From contig NZ_ARYH01000001.1 in assembly GCF_000685235.1 (NCBI RefSeq), forward strand, positions 1,798,001 through 1,862,000: a stretch of DNA of 64,000 bases, in the 5' to 3' direction. The notes under the pieces are model-generated. The model did not search any database. It was not told the origin of the DNA and saw only the letters and a program-made list of their open reading frames with translations. The DNA is from Hyphomonas adhaerens MHS-3 (GTDB taxonomy: Bacteria > Pseudomonadota > Alphaproteobacteria > Caulobacterales > Hyphomonadaceae). Positions 43,863 through 51,879 of the stretch are shown here, one piece after another; the first letter of the stretch is position 1, and every line of letters begins with the position of its first letter. The translations under genes and the position numbers were made by a program.

Positions 43863-45401
43863 ATGACAGGGACGGAAACGAAAGCGAGGCCGGCTGAGGC
43901 CAAGGTAGAACATTTCGATGTGCTGATCGCGGGGGCCGGTATTTCCGGCGTCGGCGCGGCCTATCACATGAAGACGCAATGCCCCGGCAAGAGCTATGCA
44001 GTGCTGGAAAAGCTGGAAAGCTTCGGCGGCACCTGGCTCTGGCACAAATACCCGGGGATCCGGTCTGACTCCGACCTCTATACGTTTGGCTACCGTTTCA
44101 AGCCGTGGACCGGCACGCCGATCGCCACGGCCGACGAAATCCGCGCCTATATGGGCGAAGTGATTGAGGAGAATGACCTCGGCAAGCACATTCGCTACGG
44201 GCACCAGATCCTGTCGGCCGAATGGTCCTCCAAGGACAGCCTGTGGACGCTGAAAGTGCGCCGCATCGAAACGGATGAGGTGCTGACCTTCACCTGCAAC
44301 TTCCTCTGGATGTGCCAAGGCTACTATAACTACACCAAGCCCTACACGCCGGACTGGCCGGACATGGACAAGTTCAAGGGCCAGATCATCCACCCGCAGC
44401 TGTGGCCGGAAGACATCGACCTCAAAGGCAAGAAGGTCGTCTGCATCGGCTCCGGTGCGACTACCGCCACCGTTGTGCCCGCGATCGCAGGCGATGTGGA
44501 ACACGTGACGGTGCTGCAGCGTTCGCCGACCTATTTCATCCCGGGGCGGAATGAAAACGAAATGGTCACCGAGCTGGAAAAGATCGGCATTGACTGGGAT
44601 ACGATCCACCGGGTTGCCCGCCAGAAAGTGCTGTTTGACCAGCACGATTTCACCCGCCGTTGCCTGGAGGAGACCGATGAGGTCACGCAGGAACTGCTGG
44701 AAGGCGTAAAGGCCTTCCTCGGCGAAGACTATCCGATCGACAAGCATTTCACGCCGAGCTACCGCCCGTGGCGCCAGCGTATCGCTTTCGTCCCGGACGG
44801 GGACCTGTTCCAGGGCATCGCCTCCGGCAAGGCCGATGTCGTGACCGACGAGATCGAGCGCTTCACGGAAAAAGGCATCCTGACCAAGGGTGGACAGGAA
44901 CTGGAAGCCGACATCATCATCACGGCGACAGGCTTCAATCTGTCCGTTCTCGGAGATATTCCGTTCACGGTGGATGACGAGCCGGTCGACTTCTCCAAGA
45001 CGGTCACCTATCGCGGCATGATGTTCACCGGTGTGCCCAACATGGCGTGGGTGTTCGGCTATTTCCGCGCCTCCTGGACGCTTCGGGTCGACCTGATGGG
45101 AGACTTCATCACCCGGCTGCTGAAGCATATGGACGAGAAGGGCTTCTCGCAGGTTCGTGTGAAGCTGCGTGAGGAAGACAAGGACATGGAGATCCTCCCC
45201 TGGATCGACCCGGAGGACTTCAATCCCGGTTACCTCATGCGGTCCATGCACCTCCTGCCGAAGCGCGGCTCCAAATACATCTGGCAGCACACGCAGGACT
45301 ACTGGAACGAGAAAGAAGAAATCCCGAACATCGACCTTGATGCGGAGGAGTTCGACTATTCCGGGCAGACGGCCAAGACGCCGGAACCCGCCGGGGCCTG
45401 A
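43863..45401 (+). CDS. Flavin-containing Baeyer-Villiger-type monooxygenase
   Basis: 512 residues from ATG 43863. FAD site GAGISG at about 24-29; the Baeyer-Villiger fingerprint FKGQIIHPQLW starts at F171 and matches FxGxxxHxxxW; the NADPH loop IGSGATTAT follows. It would oxidise a ketone or similar substrate in the cytosol. Its 273-bp upstream spacer to the divergent PBP gene contains a GCCTG/CAGGC hairpin and no recognised gene. A strong terminator follows the stop. Confidence 0.9.
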   Translation: MTGTETKARPAEAKVEHFDVLIAGAGISGVGAAYHMKTQCPGKSYAVLEKLESFGGTWLWHKYPGIRSDSDLYTFGYRFKPWTGTPIATADEIRAYMGEVIEENDLGKHIRYGHQILSAEWSSKDSLWTLKVRRIETDEVLTFTCNFLWMCQGYYNYTKPYTPDWPDMDKFKGQIIHPQLWPEDIDLKGKKVVCIGSGATTATVVPAIAGDVEHVTVLQRSPTYFIPGRNENEMVTELEKIGIDWDTIHRVARQKVLFDQHDFTRRCLEETDEVTQELLEGVKAFLGEDYPIDKHFTPSYRPWRQRIAFVPDGDLFQGIASGKADVVTDEIERFTEKGILTKGGQELEADIIITATGFNLSVLGDIPFTVDDEPVDFSKTVTYRGMMFTGVPNMAWVFGYFRASWTLRVDLMGDFITRLLKHMDEKGFSQVRVKLREEDKDMEILPWIDPEDFNPGYLMRSMHLLPKRGSKYIWQHTQDYWNEKEEIPNIDLDAEEFDYSGQTAKTPEPAGA

Positions 45402-45420
45402 TCAACCGGACACGAATAAG

Positions 45421-45456
45421 AGGACCCTCCTGCAACCCGCAGGAGGGTCCTTTTTT
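45421..45456 (+). terminator. Rho-independent terminator after the monooxygenase gene
   Basis: AGGACCCTCCTGC at 45421-45433 pairs with GCAGGAGGGTCC at 45439-45450, then T6. It is the clearest terminator in the window and lies 20 bp past the stop codon. Confidence 0.95.
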
Positions 45457-45511
45457 ATGGGATAAACGCCTGTCCGGGGCCACGCCTGACCAGCCAGTTG
45501 CAGATCGCGTG

Positions 45512-45540
45512 TTGGCCGAGACTTGCGCCACCCTTATAAA
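45512..45540 (+). promoter_or_regulatory. Candidate sigma70-type promoter of the first TetR gene
   Basis: TTGGCC at 45512-45517, 17 bases, then TATAAA at 45535-45540. Start codon is 57 bp downstream. Between them is an 11-bp palindrome AGATTCAATCT at 45575-45585, a possible operator. Confidence 0.5.
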
Positions 45541-45596
45541 TGTCTATCGGTTACTTAAGGCTTTTCAATTCCTGAGATTCAATCTAAAGGGGTTAT

Positions 45597-46250
45597 GTGA
45601 GTATGAGAGAAGACTTTGTACGCCCCCGGTCTGAGCGGGAGAACGCTGCCCGCCGGGTGGCGATCCTCGATGCGGCTGAAGCGCTTGTGCTCGAAACTCA
45701 CAATCAGAGGTTCTCCATCAGCGATGTCGCGAAACGCATCGGCGTGTCGCAAAGCACGATCTTTCTGCATTTCAGGAACCGGGAAGAATTGTTGACCACG
45801 CTGTATACGCGCGTCGGCAAAAATTTCTTCGATACGTTTGTCGGCCGGCTTCATGAGGGCATGTCTGACAAGGCATTCTCCGAGGCCTTCATCGATACGG
45901 CGCTGGAGTATCCCGGCTTCCGTCTGATGCGGCCCATGGTCATGCGGGTCGTGGAAGAAAGCCTGAACAAGGAATACATCCACGATGCCGTGAAGGAGAT
46001 CTTTCTCTACCGGACGGCTGCGGCCGACAAGGTGGAAGAGATCCTGAAGCTCGGGCCGGGCGACGGGCGCAGATTGATGAAGAGTTTCGTCAATCTGATG
46101 TGCGGCGCCGTCCAGGCAGACATCCGCAAACTCCTTGCAACGGAAGACCTGGATGAAAACGTCGTCGAGGGCGTCCGATCGTTCGATTTCAGGAGTGGCT
46201 TTCTCAACGGTGCAGACCTTCTGATGAAGGGCATTCGTGCAGGCGAGTAG
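45597..46250 (+). CDS. TetR/AcrR family regulator (first of tandem pair)
   Basis: 217 residues from GTG 45597, six bases after AAAGGGG; ATG 45603 is also in frame. The TetR HTH is at about 20-65 (RRVAILDAAEALV, ISDVAKRIGVSQSTIFLHFRNREELL). The ligand-binding part is unlike named families. The next gene is a close paralogue sharing the MREDF-x-RxRS-x-x-E-x-AARR start. Target gene not determinable. Confidence 0.9.
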   Translation: MSMREDFVRPRSERENAARRVAILDAAEALVLETHNQRFSISDVAKRIGVSQSTIFLHFRNREELLTTLYTRVGKNFFDTFVGRLHEGMSDKAFSEAFIDTALEYPGFRLMRPMVMRVVEESLNKEYIHDAVKEIFLYRTAAADKVEEILKLGPGDGRRLMKSFVNLMCGAVQADIRKLLATEDLDENVVEGVRSFDFRSGFLNGADLLMKGIRAGE

Positions 46251-46261
46251 CTCCTGACGTT

Positions 46262-46293
46262 GTGACGTTGCTGTCACCAACACCATCTATAAA
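46262..46293 (+). promoter_or_regulatory. Inverted repeat and -10 box upstream of the second TetR gene
   Basis: GTGAC at 46262-46266 and GTCAC at 46273-46277 form a perfect inverted repeat with a 6-bp spacer; TATAAA follows at 46288-46293. The spacing would let a bound TetR block the promoter. No -35 element is clear. Confidence 0.4.
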
Positions 46294-46404
46294 GTACCCC
46301 AACAGGGAATGAGTCGTCTGTTTCGGGTGGAATTCACTTGGCTTGCGCTGAACGTCCCATGATTGTGAGACATTTGATCCATCCGGGCCAGTGCAAGAGG
46401 GGGC

Positions 46405-47067
46405 ATGATGGCAATTCGTGAAGACTTCCAGCGCGCGCGCTCGGACCATGAGAAAGCCGCTCGCCGCGTTGAAATTCTCGACGCAGCGGAAGATTTGCTT
46501 CTCAAATTGGGAAATGAGCGATTTGCGGTATCGGCGCTGGCGGCCCGGGTTGGCGTGTCGAAAAGCACCGTCTTTCTCTATTTCGGCAACAAGGAAGAAA
46601 TGCTCCTGGCCGTCTATGAGCGCGCCTTCATGCGGGCCTTCAGGCAGCTGGGCGAGCGGCTGACGCCGGGCATGTCCGGAAAGGCCTTCGCCGTCGCATT
46701 CATCGACAGCATGATCGACCATCCCTCCTTGCTGATCGTGCGGGCACAGCTTGCCCGGACGATCGAGCGGAATGTTTCTCTGGAATCGCTGGTATCGACC
46801 AAGAAGCGTCTCCTGGAGTGCGGGACCGTCGTATCGGAAAAACTGGACGAGGTGATGGATCTGGAAAGCGGCTGCGGTAAGCGCATGGTGATGGCGCTGG
46901 TGAATCTGGCAGCGGGAGCCGTACAGGTGGATTCTCTTCCCTATGTCGACGCAAAGGCCGTTCCGCAGGAAATTGCCGATCTTCTGCATACGGCGTCCAT
47001 CCGAAATATTTTCATGGACGGGGCGGAATTCATCTTCTGCGGTGCGACCGGCCGGTCCTTCGGATGA
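46405..47067 (+). CDS. TetR/AcrR family regulator (second of tandem pair)
   Basis: 220 residues; ATG 46405 and ATG 46408 are both possible, the latter having better spacing from AGAGG. HTH RVEILDAAEDLLL, then ALAARVGVSKSTVFLYFGNKEEM. It is a paralogue of the preceding gene over the DNA-binding domain (REDFQRARSDHEKAARR), and the ligand domains also align (GMSGKAFAVAFIDS with GMSDKAFSEAFIDT). The duplication is local. A secreted protein follows 70 bp downstream. Confidence 0.9.
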   Translation: MMAIREDFQRARSDHEKAARRVEILDAAEDLLLKLGNERFAVSALAARVGVSKSTVFLYFGNKEEMLLAVYERAFMRAFRQLGERLTPGMSGKAFAVAFIDSMIDHPSLLIVRAQLARTIERNVSLESLVSTKKRLLECGTVVSEKLDEVMDLESGCGKRMVMALVNLAAGAVQVDSLPYVDAKAVPQEIADLLHTASIRNIFMDGAEFIFCGATGRSFG

Positions 47068-47137
47068 TGGCCTTCCCTCTGGAGTCGCAGGTCAAACGCC
47101 TTTAGTTTGCCAGTGGAACGGAGACGGAGGGACGCTT

Positions 47138-48364
47138 ATGCGGCGAACAGCAATTGTTGGTGCGCTCGGACTTGCCATGGCAATGATCGTTGCCACCCCG
47201 GCGCAGGCAGAAGGGGAGGCCGGACTGGATTGCGGCGGCGGCCTCGTCGGGTCCGTCCTGCAGGCGGTGAAGGGTGTCCGCTCGGGCCAGGCCAGTCTGG
47301 ATGATCTGTTGCCGGCCTTCGATGGCGCGGCGACACGATGCCCCGGCAATGCCTATGCGCTGCACTACGCAACTGTTGCCCACCTCACCAAGGCCCAGAA
47401 TCTGAGTGCGGCGCAGGCCGACGCCGATGCCATCATGTCGGAAATCGACAAGGCGTTCGGGTTCAGCCAGGCCTTCTGGGCACTGGAAGATCGCGATCGC
47501 AAATATACCGTGGCGCAGGGTGACGTGCCCGTCGATATGAGCCTGTCTTACAATGAGCAAAGCGACCTGCGCGAAAGCCTGATCTCGGCCTTGCTGGACA
47601 TGCAGCTGCGTGCGGGCAAGACACATCCTTATCTGTCCTCCGATACGGCGCCGGAATCTTGCGGAGACGTGGCGCTTCAGGACGTCTCGGCCGCGGCCAG
47701 CTGGTTCAACCAGAACCGGAGATATGGGCATGTGGTGCTGCCGTTTGCTGAACGCGTCGCCAGTGCCTGCCCGAATGCAGAGGCGGCAACCAGCACGCCC
47801 CGGCTGGTCCGTAGGTCACTCGCCAACCTGCAGCTCAGCCGCGCAAGCGATATTGTCGGGGAAGATCCGGAAACCGCCCGTGACCTGGTCAATAAGGTGA
47901 AGGCTTACCGCGATTCCGTACTGGGGCCGGGCGAGACCTCCAATACCAGTTGGAGCAACCACAGTGTCATCATCCTTGAGGGGGTTGAGGCCAAACTGCC
48001 TCAGCCGATTGTCGTTCCGACGGAAACAACGGATCCGCTGGTCTCAGGCGGGCCGGTGCCAGCCGAAGACTGGTTCAGCGGCATCGCCGACGAGGCTCAG
48101 GTGATGGAGTCCATGGGGCGCACGTTCGACGCCTATGTCAGCGCGCGCGGGTCACCCGGTTTCTATTCCGTGCTCGGAAAAATGTTCGGTGCCACGGTGC
48201 ATGCGCCGGACAGGAAAGCGGCTTGCAATCTCATCTATCGTGCCGCATCGGCCTATCAGCAAGGCAAATGGCGGTCTGCGGAGACTGCCGACGAAGCGTT
48301 TCCGGCGTCGACCATTGCGTGGCTGGAAAACTGGGAACCGGCCCCCGCTACGGACAGCCAGTAG
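47138..48364 (+). CDS. Exported protein of unknown function
   Basis: 408 residues from ATG 47138, which has GGAGGGA eight bases upstream. Signal peptide ends near TPAQAEG. The mature protein has four or more cysteines (LDCGGGLV, ATRCPGN, ESCGDV, ASACPN, AACNLI) and helical, alanine-rich segments (NAYALHYATVAHLTKAQNL). The longer ORF start at 46943 is out of keeping with the signal peptide. No domain recognised. The end overlaps the convergent acyl-CoA dehydrogenase by 17 nt. Confidence 0.75.
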   Translation: MRRTAIVGALGLAMAMIVATPAQAEGEAGLDCGGGLVGSVLQAVKGVRSGQASLDDLLPAFDGAATRCPGNAYALHYATVAHLTKAQNLSAAQADADAIMSEIDKAFGFSQAFWALEDRDRKYTVAQGDVPVDMSLSYNEQSDLRESLISALLDMQLRAGKTHPYLSSDTAPESCGDVALQDVSAAASWFNQNRRYGHVVLPFAERVASACPNAEAATSTPRLVRRSLANLQLSRASDIVGEDPETARDLVNKVKAYRDSVLGPGETSNTSWSNHSVIILEGVEAKLPQPIVVPTETTDPLVSGGPVPAEDWFSGIADEAQVMESMGRTFDAYVSARGSPGFYSVLGKMFGATVHAPDRKAACNLIYRAASAYQQGKWRSAETADEAFPASTIAWLENWEPAPATDSQ

Positions 48365-49496
48365 CCTTGGCGAGAATGTTCCGGTGCACTTCACTGGTGC
48401 CGGAGTAGATCGTCGCCGCGCGGGTGGCCAGGTATTTGGCCTGCGCGAAATCGCTGTCCGGGGCCGCTTCCAGACCGGCTTCCGTGATGGCCTGGTGCAG
48501 TTCTGTCGCCAGCAGCTTCAGCTGGGACGCGGCCGGGCCGCCGACCAGCGTGCCGAGCCCATTGTTCGTACGCTCATCAAGCGCTTCGATCGTATCGATC
48601 CGCATCTCAAGTTCGGCGAAGCGCATCTGCAGCGCGGCAGGCATCGCGCCGTTCAGCGCAGCATTCCGCCGCGCAGCGCGCATGGCCCGGCGCAACAGGC
48701 CTGTCGTGGTGTTGTTGCCGCGTGCGATGGACATCAGCTGTTTGGCCGTCTTCCAGCCTTCGCCAATCTCGCCGACCCGGTCTGCGACAGGGGTGCGCAC
48801 ACCGTTGAAGAACACTTCGTTCGTTTCGTACTCGCCATCGAGAAACTTGATCGGCCGCACGTCGATCCCTGGCCGGTCCATCTCCACCAGCAGGAAGACG
48901 ACGCCGCTGCCGCCATGCGTGCCCGGGTCGCACCGGGCGAGCAGGAACATGTGCGTCGCGTACTGGGCGAAACTCGTCCAGATCTTGCTGCCCGTCAGGA
49001 TGAAATCGTCGCCATCGCGCTCTGCCTTCATGGACAGGGCAGACAGGTCAGACCCGGCCTGAGGCTCGGAGAAACCCTGGCACCATTCGTGTTCGCCATT
49101 CAGGATGGCGGGCAGGTAGCGGGCCTTCTGTTCCGGCGTCCCGGCCTCGATGATCAGGGGGCCGATCGTCCGGACACCCGAATTCATCAGGATGGGCGCG
49201 TCACGTTCGGCGGACGCGTTCTCGAAATAGATGCGCTGTTCCGCGGTCCATCCGGCACCGCCATGCTCTACCGGCCATGTCGGGGCATACCAGCCACGTG
49301 TGTTCAGCTTTTCGCGCCAGATCCGGCAGGCTTCCGCATCGGATTTCAGGCCGGTCGTCTTGCGTCCGGCGGCGCGCAGGTCTTCGGTGAGTTCGGTGTC
49401 GAGAAATTCGTCTACTCCGGCGCAGAATTCATCCCACTCACGCTCGTCCTCTCGAGTATGAGCCGACAATTCTTCCGAGTAAAAGCTGCCATCCAT
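48348..49496 (-). CDS. Acyl-CoA dehydrogenase family protein
   Basis: 382 residues from ATG 49496. The fold motifs of acyl-CoA dehydrogenases are present: WCQGFSEPQAGSDLSAL (FAD/substrate strand), ILTGSKIWTSFAQYATHMFLLAR, and the C-terminal IYSGTSEVHRNILA. The catalytic base cannot be placed safely from this sequence. Probably FAD-linked alpha,beta-dehydrogenation of an acyl-CoA; substrate unknown. Confidence 0.9.
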   Translation of the reverse strand: MDGSFYSEELSAHTREDEREWDEFCAGVDEFLDTELTEDLRAAGRKTTGLKSDAEACRIWREKLNTRGWYAPTWPVEHGGAGWTAEQRIYFENASAERDAPILMNSGVRTIGPLIIEAGTPEQKARYLPAILNGEHEWCQGFSEPQAGSDLSALSMKAERDGDDFILTGSKIWTSFAQYATHMFLLARCDPGTHGGSGVVFLLVEMDRPGIDVRPIKFLDGEYETNEVFFNGVRTPVADRVGEIGEGWKTAKQLMSIARGNNTTTGLLRRAMRAARRNAALNGAMPAALQMRFAELEMRIDTIEALDERTNNGLGTLVGGPAASQLKLLATELHQAITEAGLEAAPDSDFAQAKYLATRAATIYSGTSEVHRNILAKATGCP

Positions 49497-49640
49497 GATG
49501 CACTCCCTCCACCGGAGTAGACATCCCATTACCGCGCACTGAGGCGAATCCAGCAATCAGGGAAACTACGTGGGTGACGGAGGGGGAGGAGGAGCGGAAT
49601 CGCGGGAATTCCGTCCTTTCCACCTTGCCGCAGGCGTGCT

Positions 49641-50714
49641 TCAGAAGCCTTTTGCTTTCACGCGGTCGCGTCCGGCATGCTTGGCTTCGTAGAGGAAATT
49701 GTCGGCCTGTTCGATCATGTCGCGCGGCGTCATGCCCGGCTCGAAGCGGACGAGGCCGAAAGAGGCCGTGACATCCTTGAGCGTCTTCAGCGTGCCTTCG
49801 ATTGGGGTCTCGGCGCTCTTGAAGTTGTATTTGATCTTCACAAGCAGATTATAGGCAGAGAACAAGTCCGTTTCCGGAAGGATGATCGCGAATTCCTCGC
49901 CGCCATAGCGGGCGACCATGTCCTGGCCCTTGATGTTCTGTGTCACAACGGCCGCGAACTGCTGCAGCACCGCATCGCCGACCTGGTGGCCATAGGTGTC
50001 ATTGACGTTCTTGAAGTGGTCGATGTCGGCCAGGGCAAGGCAGAGCTTCTCGCCGGTTTCAGCGGCGGCGCACACTTCCCGTTCCAGCCGCTCGTCAAAG
50101 GCGCGGCGGTTGGCGATGGCGGTCAGCGGGTCGCGCATGCACTGGGTCTGCACTTCCTCCAGCTCCTGGTTGAGCGTGGCGATCTGCTTTTGCGATTCCA
50201 TCAGGCCCTGGTTCAGTTCCCGCGTGGTTTCGGCCATGCGCTTGTTGTCTTCCATCAGGGTGGAGACCAGCGTGGCCAGTTGGTCGCCGGATGCCGCGCC
50301 GGGCAATTCCTCGTTCGCCTTGTCGAGCGAAGCGCCGAAATCGTCGCTGTTCTGAACACCCTGCTGGATGATCTTCATGACTTCATCGATTTCCTTTTCG
50401 ATGGCCATGCCGATCGTATGACGCGCCGAAACAGCGGCAGGTTCTTCGGTCAGCAATTCCTGGAAAATCGCGCTGATATCGTAAGGCGTCAGCGTGCCAT
50501 TCGCGGCAATCGCGTGATCGACGCGCTCAATAACGCGTGTGTCGGCCGCCTCCACATAGGCGTACCAGACGGCATAGGTCTTCGGGTCCGGCGGCGTGCG
50601 ATGCTTCTGAATCAGGTCAAAGGCGCGTTGCGCGTTTCGGAATACCTGCTTCAGATCCGGCCCATTTGAGGGCACCGCTGCGGGCTTGGCTTCGGCCATA
50701 GCGACTGCTTGCAT
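49641..50714 (-). CDS. GGDEF-domain diguanylate cyclase
   Basis: 357 residues, soluble. Residues 20-130 are helical and a coiled coil follows at about 145-192 (LMEDNKRMAETTRELNQGLMESQKQIATLNQELEEVQ). The GGDEF domain starts near 193 with DPLTAIANRR and has GGEEF at 271-275. The product-inhibition site RxxD is replaced by K262-x-x-D265. It makes c-di-GMP if active, since GGEEF is a functional variant. ATG 50714; ATG 50699 alternative. Confidence 0.93.
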   Translation of the reverse strand: MQAVAMAEAKPAAVPSNGPDLKQVFRNAQRAFDLIQKHRTPPDPKTYAVWYAYVEAADTRVIERVDHAIAANGTLTPYDISAIFQELLTEEPAAVSARHTIGMAIEKEIDEVMKIIQQGVQNSDDFGASLDKANEELPGAASGDQLATLVSTLMEDNKRMAETTRELNQGLMESQKQIATLNQELEEVQTQCMRDPLTAIANRRAFDERLEREVCAAAETGEKLCLALADIDHFKNVNDTYGHQVGDAVLQQFAAVVTQNIKGQDMVARYGGEEFAIILPETDLFSAYNLLVKIKYNFKSAETPIEGTLKTLKDVTASFGLVRFEPGMTPRDMIEQADNFLYEAKHAGRDRVKAKGF

Positions 50715-50796
50715 GAACTTGTCCCCGTCCCAAAAAATTAACTCTCCACCCTGAGGAAACTAAGCGGACCTGCTTGATTGTCGGTTAACAGCCCCT

Positions 50797-50812
50797 GCGA
50801 CCAAATGGTCGC
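50797..50812. repeat. Palindrome in the GGDEF/yraN spacer
   Basis: GCGACCA at 50797-50803 and TGGTCGC at 50806-50812, two bases apart. The 202-bp spacer (50715-50916) holds no ORF or RNA gene I recognise. The palindrome could be an operator or part of the leader of the GGDEF gene. Confidence 0.35.
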
Positions 50813-50916
50813 GGCTCGGGGGTTTCTGCCGGTCTCGGTGAGGGCGTCTGGGGCAGTAAAGCCACCCAATCGTTCCGCAGGCGGCGCATTATCTCCCGGC
50901 AGGTTGCACCGGGGCG

Positions 50917-51288
50917 TCAGGCCAATCCCGGCCGCCAGGCGTCCCGGATGTGCCGGGGCAGCTGCCATGGGGCGATGGCGACAATGTCGTAGCGCCAGCC
51001 GCACGTGGCGAGGGCAGGGTGGCGGGCCATCCAGTATTCCGAGGCGCGGTCGATGCGCTGCCAGCTGCGTTGCGTGACGCTATCAGCCGCCAGGTCCAGC
51101 GTCTTGCGGTGCTTCACTTCCACAAAGGCGACCACGCCGCTCCGTTTGGCAATCAGGTCCACTTCGCCCATCGGCGTGCGCACGCGCCGGTCCAGGATGC
51201 GATAGCCTTTCGCCCGCAGGTAAAGCGCCGCCAGCCTCTCGCCCTTGCGGCCCCGTCTTTCCGCTGCCTGCCGTTTCGCTTCAGCCAT
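50917..51288 (-). CDS. yraN: YraN family endonuclease-like protein
   Basis: 123 residues. RGRKGERLAALYLRAKGYRILDRRVRTPMGEVDLIAKRSGVVAFVEVKHR carries the UPF0102 core G-E-x-D-L-I and E-V-K of a restriction-endonuclease-like fold. Function not established. It usually sits beside rsmI and the LpoA-like gene, as here, but a GNAT gene on the opposite strand separates them. Confidence 0.93.
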   Translation of the reverse strand: MAEAKRQAAERRGRKGERLAALYLRAKGYRILDRRVRTPMGEVDLIAKRSGVVAFVEVKHRKTLDLAADSVTQRSWQRIDRASEYWMARHPALATCGWRYDIVAIAPWQLPRHIRDAWRPGLA

Positions 51289-51381
51289 TTGTCGTCTCGA
51301 TTTATCCGGGCGGTCATCTCTGGTAGAATTGGACGTGAGGCATTCCGGCCTCTCTTATGGAGGACCAGGCGGACGATAGCC

Positions 51382-51870
51382 ATGGACATTGCCTACATAC
51401 ATAAAGGCCTGATTACGGGCTGGCGGTCGGCCTGCGAACAGGTGGCGGCAGAGAAGGCCTATCTCGGTCTTGTTTCCCTGCCGCCTTTCGATCCGGAGCG
51501 CGCCCTTCCAAACCGGATGATCGCCCGGAACTGGCCTATGTATTGCGCATTGGACGAGGGCCGCGTCGTGGGCTGGGTCGATATTATTCCAAACGAGGTT
51601 CCGGAATGTGCGCATCGCGGCACGCTCGGCATGGGCCTGCTTGCCTCTCACAGAGGGCGGGGGCTCGGCAGCCGGTTGCTGGAGGCGGCCCTGGGGCATG
51701 CCCCTGAAAGCGGTCTCACCAAGGTGGAACTGGCCGTCTATACGAGCAATGTCTCGGCCATTTCCCTGTTCCTGAAGTTCGGGTTCACGGAAGCCGGGAT
51801 GTGGCGGGATTACCGCCGTCTGGATGGCGTAACCTATGACGCCTTGCTGATGGAGCGTTTCCTGGTGTGA
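51382..51870 (+). CDS. GNAT family N-acetyltransferase
   Basis: 162 residues from ATG 51382. The acetyl-CoA loop is SHRGRGLGSRLLEAAL, and the terminal VSAISLFLKFGFTEAGMWRDYR is the usual last element of the Rim/phosphinothricin-like GNAT group. The ORF upstream to 50950 is antisense to yraN and is not used. Substrate unknown. It is convergent with rsmI with a 9-bp gap. Confidence 0.87.
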   Translation: MDIAYIHKGLITGWRSACEQVAAEKAYLGLVSLPPFDPERALPNRMIARNWPMYCALDEGRVVGWVDIIPNEVPECAHRGTLGMGLLASHRGRGLGSRLLEAALGHAPESGLTKVELAVYTSNVSAISLFLKFGFTEAGMWRDYRRLDGVTYDALLMERFLV

Positions 51871-51879
51871 GGCCTTGCC

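Noticed and set aside
43845-45290. 481-residue minus-strand ORF opposite the monooxygenase
   Set aside because: Antisense shadow of a gene with an intact FAD site and Baeyer-Villiger fingerprint; its translation has no recognisable motif.
50715-50916. Possible 6S or SRP RNA gene
   Set aside because: The palindrome and GC pairs suggested an RNA, but none of the conserved loops of these RNAs could be placed.
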